Shown: piece by piece, positions 13,456-23,000 of the stretch
Layout of the letters: every line of letters begins with the position of its first letter
Position numbering within the stretch: the stretch's first letter is position 1
Source of the DNA: Phocoena phocoena
Taxonomy: Eukaryota > Chordata > Mammalia > Artiodactyla > Phocoenidae
Assembly: GCF_963924675.1 (NCBI RefSeq)
Contig: NC_089222.1
Span: forward strand, 136,240,281 to 136,304,280
Direction of reading: 5' to 3'
Length of the DNA stretch: 64,000 bases
The notes under the pieces: generated by a model
Seen by the model: only the letters and a program-made list of their open reading frames with translations
Told to the model about the DNA's origin: nothing
The model's database searches: none
Program-made: the position numbers and the translations under genes

Positions 13456-13605
13456 ACTGGCTCTCCCTGGCCCCCATTCCCCTGGACCATGTTGTCTCCA
13501 AGAGACCTCATATTGCTCAAAATGGAAACTTCAATGTGTCTGGCAAATGGAAAGAATTATACGTTTTTTTCAACTTACAGATTATTCAAAATCAGGAAGT
13601 CTCTG

Positions 13606-13806
13606 GGGCTTCCCTGGTGGCGCAGTAGTTAAGAGTCCGCCTGCAGATGCAGGGGACACGGGTTCGTGCCCTGGTCCGGGAAGATCCCACATGCCGCGGA
13701 GCGGCTGGGCCCGTGAGCCATGGCCGCTGAGCCTGCGCGTCCGGAGCCTGTGCTCCGCAACGGGAGAGGCCACAACAGTGAGAGACCTGCGAACCGCAAA
13801 AAAAAA
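13606..13806 (+). mobile_element. CHR-2-like SINE, full length
   Basis: A tRNA-derived SINE. It has head GGGCTTCCCTGGTGGCGCAG, B-box-like GGTTCGTGCCC, a GC-rich body and an A-rich tail. It is flanked by a 17-base duplication with one mismatch (AAATCAGGAAGTCTCTG at 13589-13605; 13807-13823 with G for C). This long GC-rich variant is typical of cetaceans. It lies sense in CLIC6 intron 1. Confidence 0.95.
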
Positions 13807-13919
13807 AAATCAGGAAGTGTCTGACTGATTTAAATACTGCATTTTAAGTCAAACCGCTAGTCCAGAAGGCTTGGGGGAGACTTTGCTGCCCGTGACTTGG
13901 GCCCTTTGGGCTCTCTCAA

Positions 13920-14043
13920 CCATCCCCCCCTCCCTCTCTCCTCTCCTCTCCTTCTCCATCTCCATCCCCCTCTCCTCCCCTCCCCTGCCTCCGCCTCTTC
14001 CCCTCCCCCTCCCTCCTGCCCACCTTCTGTTCTTTTCCCTCCA
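13920..14043. repeat. Polypyrimidine (CT) tract
   Basis: About 120 bases, nearly all C and T, with only a few purines. It begins about 100 bases right of a CHR-2-like SINE. Long open frames here are low-complexity artefacts. Confidence 0.88.
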
Positions 14044-17000
14044 GTTGGATGCCACTCTCCTTGGGTGATCTCTTAGTAGTGAGAAGTTGTGAGCTTCTAA
14101 AAGGGAAAAGTTCATGGACATTGGCCCAGCAAAGAAAGAGAAGAGAGGCCCAGGGATGCACTTTCTGAAGTGGACCAGGCTCCAGGCGCATGGGAGCAAT
14201 GGGATTCAGGCCCTTGGTCATTCTTGGAGTGTTTACTGTGTGCCAGGAACTCCTCCAGGGCCGGCAGGAGCCGCCCGGATGAAGGAAGATGGGTCCCGGG
14301 CTCCAGACCCGTGTCGAGGGTTAGGGACATCCTGGCTCTCCTGCCTGCTTCCACATGGGAGCAAGAAAAGACCCAGGAAGAGTGTCCCCCACCTGTCCCA
14401 CAGGCCTGGTCGCTGGGTTGGGACAATTTCCCTGGTCCTGACCTGCTCCAAATGGCAGGCGGACATGGTGGGTGCAGGCTGGGGGGTACGTGCGCGGACA
14501 CTGCACCCACATTTCTCTTTACAAGCACTAGCTACTTCAGTGCCCTGAGCTCATGGTGGTCCCCCTCCCGTCCTCCTGGGGTTGAGTTTAGAGCACACAC
14601 ATTCCACGAGAGGTGCTCATGCAACCCTGACGTCATCTGTAAAGAGGTGTGTGCATGGGAAGGACAGCATCTGTGGACCGGGGGTGCTGACTGCCCAGCT
14701 TGGAGGCCGGATCTTTGTGGTTGGCCATGCTGGGCAGGTTCGATCGCCAGGCCCCAAAGCACGCGAGGCTGTCGTGCTTTCTGCAAAGGACCCAGGAGGA
14801 ATTCAGGGAAATGTGTAGGTGGGGCTCGGAGGGCGGGAGTCGGTCCCACCTGGTTGGCTGCAGCTGTTTCTCTCTGGCTGTGCTGTGTCCCGCCTTCAGC
14901 CGGACCAGCTGCCAACAGAGGAGCATTCTGGCCGGCCCTTTGGACCACATTGTTCTTCCTGGGGGAGGACTGATTCTGGTGGCTGCCCGTGGCCTCCCAC
15001 GTCAAACTGTCTTCTGACTCTGGCCTCCTCAGATCAGCTACTGATTTTATTCAGCCTCAAGTCCCTCCAGATCATTGGAAACACACGGCCCACTATTACT
15101 CACCAGTTTTCGCCGGGTCCCTGGGAAGGAGCCAGCCAAATTAGCTGTTTGCCCCCAGATCCCTCCTGCTTTTCTGCAGGGACAGGAACACTCCCCCACA
15201 CACAGGATGGACATCCTACCTCCTTGGTTGAAAGCCAGTTCTCAGAAAGGGGACAATTAGAATATTTCCAATTTATTGCCTCTTCCTTTTTCTTCCCTCC
15301 ATCCGCAAATCACTTTTTCATGACATTTACATAGAGTAGGGACAAATGCTTCCTTCTCAGAATGTGTTTACCGTTTAGGCCCTCATGGAATTTTCTAGAG
15401 AGAAGGTAGGGACCAGAAAGAAGGTGGGGAATCAGGTGGTGGGTGCATGACCTGTTCTGGTGGGAAGGTCAGGGAGAGGTGCTAGGGAGCCACCAGGAAT
15501 ATCTTGAGGGGGTCATCACCCCTTCGTCAGGTCTGGCGGGGGGGTGGGGGTGGGCGGGTCCCTCAAAGGGAGTGGCGAGTGGGAGTCATTTTAGTGGAAG
15601 ATGTAGTGGGTGGTCTCCTTCCATGTAACTACAGACCAGCCCTGTATAGGTCGTCTGGCGGAAACCAAAAGCACTGAGAGGAAATTTTAAAAAAATGCTG
15701 CCCACAGATTCTAAATGGAGTGAGCGTGCAAAGAGTAGGTGGGAGAGGCTCTGATCTGAAGAGGATCTGCTGACCTTTGTAGCGACATTTGGACCTTTAC
15801 ACCTCAGGCTGTGAGGGGGGGACCCAGCAGAATTACCAACGTTCTTGAACGCCGCTGCTGGGCTCAGTGGCGAACGGAATTTCTCAGAACTTTCTCAGAA
15901 CGTGTCAGAGGCACCAGTGTTTTTCTTTTGAGAATGACCGTCGTCGTAGGCGCTCAACAAAGTTGCATCTGAAAGGCAGACCTCCAAATCCAGGTTATCC
16001 AAGTGCCTGAGTCTTCACTGGAAACAAAAGACACTCTGATCTCTTAAACTGCCTAATTTGATTTTAATCAGAAATGTATACATACAAAATTTCCCCGTAA
16101 GTTGAGAGCGCTGCTGAGAAATCTTAGCCCAGAGTGTAGTTAGCCTGAGAGAATTATCAGCATCAGAAAATAAAACTGCATACGATAAAACGTCCTGATT
16201 ATGGCAACGGTGTCGGGTATTCACCCCTAATGTCTTATGTGTTTACCCCATCATCTTGTCTGGTGACGACTGTGACCAGAGCGATGCTCTCCCATTGTTG
16301 CCCAGTAATGGGCAGTGGAGATGGTATATCCTTGTCTTTCGCTGGCACATCCCAGCACTGAAGCACATTAAAGTAATACAATCAGGTAGCGAGGCGTCCT
16401 AGTCACTCCCACCATGTTCCCATAACCCCCACGTGTACAACGGGCTGAGACAGAAAAGAAATTTATTTTAGAGCAATTTCAGATGAGGCAACGCTGGTTC
16501 TGTAAATCCTGTTTTATGGGCAGTCGTAGCAGCGGGCTAATTCTAAACTACCCAACAGCCTTTAGTCCAGCAGCTGCGCTGGCTTGGAACAATTCCGTTT
16601 GAAGGCCACACGAAATGGACAATCACGGCTTTTATCACGAGCTTCTGGGCTGTGGGCGCTATGGCCGTGCAGACCGTTGTCCCACCTTCCTGGCACCCGT
16701 GTTAAGTGCCAGTTGCAGTTCTGGGAAGGAGCCTGTTTAGAAAGCTAAGTTTTGACGGAGTGGATGACACAGGCCATCGGTATATTTTAAAATATGAATT
16801 GCTCCTACCCCCTTTTGATTTCTCCTAAAGAAGTAGCTGCCAGGATTCAGGAAAAGGCGAGAGCAATTTCCAGGGAAAACACTGGCTTGAGTTTGAGACC
16901 GTGAAAGAGACAGAGTGAGGCAGAGAGACCCGTGCAGAGTCATTATTCTCCAGATGCTGCTGTCCCAGGCACAGGGTTCTTGGTCAAGGTGAGTTTCATC

Positions 17001-17824
17001 AAGAAGCCCGGTGAAGAACGCCTGGGCTCAGCGGGGATCTTGCTGCATTCAGAATGAGTTATGACAGGATTTCCAAGGTCAGAGACACAGGCAGAAGGAG
17101 AAGAACAGTTGCCCCACTCTGAAGAACTTATCTCAGACTTTGCTGAGCTTAGTGTAACTACTATAAAAATAAGAGGTTTAAAAGCTGCAGAACAAGTCAG
17201 GACTGGCCAAAATATGTGCCTTTGTGTCCCAGCGCTTTCATCCCCCCTTGGCCCCCTTCTTTGGCATGACTCTGCCCAAACCTACAGTGGTTAAGAAGGC
17301 ACCATGATTTAGGGGGGATCCCCAGCGGCAAGCCGCTGGGACTTTTATGTAACTCAGCTCTGCGCTGTTTCTTTTTCCAGGACAGAGCCGAGGACGAGAC
17401 GGGGTAGCCTTCAAAATGGCCATAAGGCCATGGGACCAGTTGGCCAGGGGGCCGCCTGCAGGGCAGTTGTTATGACTACTTGGATGCTTGGGTCCTAGCT
17501 ATGCACCTCCCCCACCCCTCAAGCTCCAGCAACTTCAGACTCCAGCTGGGGGAATTCTCAGCCCTTCCCTCTACTAGGGGGGAAGGGAGAGCTGGAGGGG
17601 TTGGAGGGGGTGAAGCAAGTACCCAGAGCTTAGGGGTCTCTGAAGTCACTTATCTGAATCTGTTGGTACCCCTTCAGGTGTATTAAGTTCACCCTTTATC
17701 TTTACACTTATGCAGCTGTATTTATCAGCTAGGAGGTCTTGCAAGTCTTCTTATCAACAGATCATCCAACTGGGGGGTTTGAACCGTTCTGTCCTATGCA
17801 TTGATCATAACACTGGGCCAGCCT
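14044..17824. other. CLIC6: GC-rich intron sequence, no exon supported
   Basis: This stretch has overlapping open frames up to about 267 codons between 14100 and 15340 on both strands. That reflects high GC rather than coding: none resembles a protein and the frames conflict. It also holds a G-run cluster near 15537 and a GC-rich inverted repeat at 17321-17340. Confidence 0.6.
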
Positions 17825-17944
17825 TCCCTCTTGTCCAAGGTGGGGCTGAGACCACTGACCACAAGCATCACATCACTTTGGGGGAGCTTGTTAAAAATTC
17901 AGATCCCTGGACCCCATGCAAGACCCACTGAATCTGACTCTGTA
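17825..17944 (+). mobile_element. MER5A-like hAT fragment
   Basis: GAGCTTGTTAAAAATTCAGA, GACCCACTGAATCTGACTCT and GTATTTTTAAA follow the layout of MER5A. It is cut off by the old L1 that follows. Confidence 0.75.
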
Positions 17945-18810
17945 TTTTTAAAATTAATATTTCTGCTTCTTTTTTGTATTAAAATATAACATGCAGCAAA
18001 GGAAACAAACCTTAACTAAGACTTAGTCAATTTAGTATACCCACCATGTAGCCACCACACAGCTCAAGCTATAGAATGTTGCCACCACCCAGAAGCCTCC
18101 CTCTCAGCCTTTCCAGACAATACCTAGCTTCCAAAGGCAACTGCTCTTCTGATTCCCATCACATAGAGAAGTTTGCCTGTGTTTGAACTTCACCTGCGTT
18201 GAATTATGCAGGACTCTTTTGAGTCTGGTTTCTTTCCCTCCACATTATATATGTGAGATTCATCCACATTGTGGCTTGTAGTAATAGCTAACTTTTTCCA
18301 CTGTGGCGTCTTGTCCTACCATATGAATGTGCTATCATTTATTCATTCATTCTATTCTTCATGGTGTCTGAGTTGTTTTCAGGTTTTGGTTATTACACTA
18401 AAGCTGCTAAGAACATTCATATAAATGCTTTTTGTGCTCCTAAGTACTCATTTCTGTTGGGAATGGAATAGCTGTGTCATAGCATAAATGCTTATTTATC
18501 TTGGGTAGATAATTGCCAAACAGTTTTCCAGAGTAGTTGTAGCAGTTTGCACTCTCACTGGCAATGGATGGGAATTCAGTTGCTCTGCATTCCTGTCCGC
18601 ACTTGATATTGTCCGATCTTTTCACTTTAGCCATTCTGGTAGGTGTGTAGTGGAATCTATTTGTGGTTGTAATGTGCATTACCCTACTGGCTAGTGACGC
18701 TAAGAGTGTTTTCATGTGCTTAATGGCCATTTGGATTTTGGCTCTTGTGAAGAGGCTGATCAAGTCTTTTTAACATTGGGTCTGGGGTCTCTTATACTCT
18801 TCTTTTATAG
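17945..18810 (-). mobile_element. Old L1 (L1M-type) 3' fragment
   Basis: Minus-strand sequence between 18763 and 18440 translates to a degraded ORF2 C-terminus (FTRAKIQMAIKHMKTLLASL, TTTNRFHYTPTRMAK). Text toward 17945 matches an ancient L1 3'UTR in layout. It is more diverged than the other intron 1 L1 copies. Confidence 0.75.
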
Positions 18811-19938
18811 GGACATCTTGTTATTAACAACCTCTCAGGGTGACTTCGGAACCTAATGCCAGAGAACCATCTCTGAAGTTCTCTTTAAGTTGTCCAGTTT
18901 TCTTAAGGCATCATTTTCCTTTCTTCAATTCCCAAACCACAGCTCACTTTCTGCCTTGTGTCCTTCTGTTATTCAGGTTATAGATTCACTGCTTTCCTCT
19001 CAACTTTCCTTGAACTGCATGTGGCAGAAATGGACTTCCTGGGTTGAATATGGCTGTGTTTCTGTCATCGCAGTCTGGCTGAGTCTCCTGGTCTTTCTGT
19101 CAGCATTTTGTTATCACTGTAACCTTGCCAGAGACGCATGGGGTAGAGAAAGATGGGAAGAAAAAGAAGAGTGTGGGAACTCCCCCAGGAGGATGAAGCC
19201 CCACGGTTCCCCTCTCTCCTCCAACGCCCGCCTTTCTCCTCTGCCAGGAGCCCACAGGAAGGAGGATGTCTGTTCAGTAATTTTCTGTGCCTGTGTCTCA
19301 GGGATGTGTGTGTGGATGTGACCTGCTTAGGTCATCAGGGAGGCACTGTTTCCTATCCTTCTGCCCTCAATGTCTACTGTGCAACAATCTATCTAAGTAC
19401 AAATGCTCCCCAACGGATGAAGGGACCTAAAAATTTTTACCGTGTCCCGGGGGTCTAAGAACTTGTATAATCCAGCCTTCATTCTAGAGATGAAAATAGT
19501 AGAGAATACTGGGGATGGTGTCTCCGTGGGAGAACCTGCTGGTCTGTTTTTACGCCTGGAAAGAGAGGTGTGTTCCTTCTAAAGAGCATCAAGAGATGGA
19601 GGGAGGGAAAGAGCATGTTTTCCTTTTTTGCCTTTAGTAGCAAAGGGGGTTCCCTCTTGCCACTCTTTGCCTCTGTGTACTGCTATTCAGAGGCCCAGCG
19701 TGGCAGGAAGTGGTGAGGTGTGGGAAGGAGAACAGAAAATGCTCAGCGAGTGCATGTGTGTCCTCCCTTCCCCTCCCCGGCTCCCGCTTGGGGGCTGGTG
19801 GAGGGGGCCTCAGAAGGCTATTTACAGTATCATCACCATTAACGAAAATTCATCATGATTTTGTGTGCGTGCGTAGCAGAGTCTGGCATTTATAACTGTG
19901 AGACTGGCTCTGATAAGGATTTCTTTTTCCATTTGTAG
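18811..19938. other. CLIC6: Intron sequence before CLIC6 exon 2
   Basis: Unique-looking sequence leading to the exon 2 acceptor. A pyrimidine-rich tract (TTTCTTTTTCCATTTGTAG) forms the splice acceptor at 19920-19938. Confidence 0.6.
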
Positions 19939-20048
19939 GCTGGTTGTGATGGTGAGAGTATTGGAAATTGCCCATTTTCTCAGCGTATCTTTATGATTCT
20001 CTGGCTAAAGGGCGTTATATTTAATGTGACAACGGTGGACTTGAAAAG
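19939..20048 (+). CDS. CLIC6: CLIC6 exon 2 (110 nt)
   Basis: This exon encodes residues 1-36 and two bases of Arg37. It starts after a pyrimidine-rich tract ending in ...TTTGTAG and stops before GTACGA. It carries the thioredoxin/GST-like active-site motif CPFSQR, with the catalytic-type Cys codon TGC at 19969-19971, and the hydrophobic segment proposed to insert into membranes. A second cysteine (TGT, 19945-19947) lies eight residues before the active-site Cys, where I recall tyrosine in human CLIC6. The length of 110 nt matches the corresponding exon of CLIC1, CLIC4 and CLIC5. A CA-type microsatellite begins 47 bases after the donor site. Confidence 0.95.
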
Positions 20049-23000
20049 GTACGACAGGGTTTCTGCAGTATTGAAATAACTGTACCTAATTCCCTATACA
20101 CACACACACACACACACACACACAGAGACAGACACACACACAGAGACAGACACACACACACTTCTAGGACCCATGGGCGATATTGCAGGCACATCCACCC
20201 CAGGTCAGGACCCTGGATTGAAGTGGGAGTAGTGTGGGCCACACAGTAATTACAGAACGGGATCAGACGTAATCCAAAAGGAGTGGGGGTTGAGGGTGCG
20301 CCATGAAGAGCCTGCTCTGCCAGTTACCGGTCGGCTGTGAACCTCTCAAAAGCCTGTCCGAGGGCTTCCCTGGTGGCGCAGTGGTTAAGAGTCCACCTGC
20401 CGATGCAGGGGACGCGGGTTCGTGCCCCGGTCCGGGAAGATCCCACGTGCCGCGGAGCGGCTGGGCCCGTGAGCCATGGCCGCTGAGCCTGCGCGTCCGG
20501 AGCCTGTGCTCCGCAACGGGAGAGACCACAACAGTGAGAGGCCCGCGTACCGCAAACAAACAAACAAAAAACACCAGCCTGTCCGAGCACCACTCCTGGC
20601 TGATAACACTGGGGAGAGTTAACGTTTCACCTCTGTCTCCAGATAAAGGGCCACACTTTCCTCACCAGTAGGACAGTTTGTAAACCCACAATCGCCTTTG
20701 AAATTCTCAAGGGTGGTTTCTCTTAAACCGGGGAGGACACAGTTCAGCCTTGGAAATGATCCAAACAGTGGAGCTACCGACGCTGCCCTTCCCTCCCACC
20801 CAGGAAACCCGCGGACCTGCAGAACCTGGCTCCCGGCACCAACCCGCCTTTCATGACTTTTGATGGTGAGGTCAAGACGGACGTGAATAAGATCGAGGAG
20901 TTCCTAGAGGAGAAGTTAGCCCCCCCAAGGTGGGCCTCACCAAAACCCGTGTTCACCACTCGCTTGTCACTTCTCCCCGTTCACAGACAATTCCGTGTGT
21001 TGGTTTTCTCTGGCCATGGTACCTACTTCCCGAGTTGTACCTGTGATGTGCCACAGAAAGCACAGCGAGATTAGAAACGCTGAGCTTAGGTGGCTCGGAT
21101 TTCTTTGCTCCACACCTGCAGTTTGGCGAATAGGGGTTGACGGCAGGAAGTGGGGAGGAAGTAGCCTGATGTCACGTGGGTGGGTCGCTTCTGCTAGAAG
21201 GTAAGGAGCGGGTGTTAGCACGCAACATCACAGCGGGCTGGACCTGGAAGGGAACATTCTAGTCCATTACCTCTATTTCAGGAGGGAGGGAACTAGACCA
21301 GTAAGGCCAGGTGGGGCCCCGCATTCCAAGGTGAGAACAGTCCGTCCAGTGCTTTTCCCCTGGACGGCGTTGCTCTCAACTTTGAAGATGGAAAGATTAG
21401 GCAAACATTCAAGGGGCAGTTTTCATGTTTATATCCACTCAGAGAATGTCACTTCCTCCCCCTGCCTCACATCGTATTCTCCTAACTCAAACGTGGCTGA
21501 TCTGTGATACTCTCATTTTGAATTTTTCAAGGTACCCTAAGCTGGGGACCCAACACGCTGAATCTAACTCTGCTGGAAATGATGTGTTTGCCAAGTTCTC
21601 GGCATTTATCAAAAACACCAAGAAGGATGCAAACGAGAGTGAGTCCCTCCCATCTTCCTGCTTTCTGCTTTCTACTTGGACCTCCGCTCCACCTCTAGTG
21701 TGGCTTCTTATAAGATGTTGGGAATTCTGACTCGTTTCACAGTGGGGAGGGACCTGTACGTAGAAATGAGGAAAAAGTACCTCTGACCTTGACATGTGGG
21801 TTTCAAGAGATTGAGTGCTTCTTCTAGAGGTGGGGAGCCCAGAAAACCACATGTTTAGGGGAAAATAATCACCACCAGGGATTCCTTGCCGCACCATGGG
21901 ACTCAGTATGAATGAAGCTTCTACTGGTGCTTACTTCATTATGTGATTTCCATAGAGATTTTTGAAGAAATGAATGAGTTCTAGAAGTAGCAGTGTTGTG
22001 TAGATGACAGAGTTACTTTCCAGGCAGAAGTGAGTCCTTTATTCAGATCTCGTAAATCCACTTCTCTCTCTCCCAAGTCTCCAATGTCACCGGCCATGTC
22101 TCGGGAAGGAAGGGACAAACTCCTTCTTCGGTATCTAGAGAGAGGTGACCCTAACTCCCATGGCTCACGTTAGTCATTTTTTGCCCTTCTGTTTTAGTTT
22201 ACGAAAGGAACCTCTTAAAGGCCCTGAAGAAGCTGGATAATTATCTAAATAGTCCTCTGCCTGATGAAATAGATGCTTACAGCACCGAGGAAGTTACTGT
22301 TTCTGGAAGGAAGTTCCTGGATGGGGATGAACTCACGCTAGCCGACTGTAACCTCTTACCCAAGCTCCACATTATTAAGGTTTGTCCTTCCTCTTACCTC
22401 AGGTGCTGAATACATGAATGGGGCTTTGTTTCATTTTGTTTTCACTTGTGTTTTTGCCAGACATCGAAACGATCTAAAATGCGGACTCCTGAATTTAAAA
22501 ATCTAGCTTGTTTCTGTTTGAGGCAGGCAAGCCCCAAGTTTCAGATCTGTGGATGACATTCTGAGGTGGTCCTCAGAGGTTCTCAAGAAGCATCTGAGAA
22601 CAAGGCTCCCATCCTTCCATCCTCACTGCTTCTCTTTTCGAGTCTCACCCCCAGAGCCTAAAGAAAAGCTATGTGAAAGCAACTTGAGGGAATACATTGA
22701 TTATACCTGGTGTTTCATGCTCCAGGCTTGGAGATGGTGTGTGGAATCTGCTAGTATTAAAATGTGAACTTGGGGAATTCCCTGGCTGTCCAGTGGTTAG
22801 AACTTGGTGCCCTCACTGCGGTGGCCCAGGTTCAGTCCCTGGTTGGGGAACTAAGATCCTGCAAGCCAAGTGGCCAAAACAAAAGAAACAAATAAACAAA
22901 CAAAACAGAACAAAACAAAAAAACCCTGAGCCAACCTGGAAAATAAAAAAAGTGAATTCAGTCAATTGTTGGTGATGGGCAGGGTAAGTCTAGCCCTGTC

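Larger units (their letters stand above)
1..19938 (+). other. CLIC6: CLIC6 intron 1 (3' part)
   Basis: Everything left of exon 2 is assigned to intron 1 because no CLIC6 exon 1 (acidic, Gly/Glu-rich repeats) is visible. Human CLIC6 also has a long first intron. It contains L1, MaLR, MIR and CHR SINE copies, listed separately. I did not find the optional 54-nt exon that inserts about 18 residues in one human isoform, but a divergent copy could be missed by eye. Confidence 0.8.
20049..20803 (+). other. CLIC6: CLIC6 intron 2
   Basis: A GT-AG intron of 755 bases. It contains a CA/CAGAGA microsatellite close to the donor and one full-length CHR-2-like SINE in the sense orientation. Confidence 0.93.

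Noticed and set aside
13439..13828. Open frames through the SINE at 13606, repeated at 20303-20671 and 63076-63339
   Set aside because: The similar peptides arise from reading CHR-2-like SINEs; the resemblance between them is repeat homology, not a gene family.
14100..15340. Long overlapping open frames (up to about 267 codons) on both strands
   Set aside because: They occur in conflicting frames in a GC-rich block, have no recognisable domains or family motifs, no consistent splice signals, and lie inside CLIC6 intron 1. Best explained by low stop-codon frequency.
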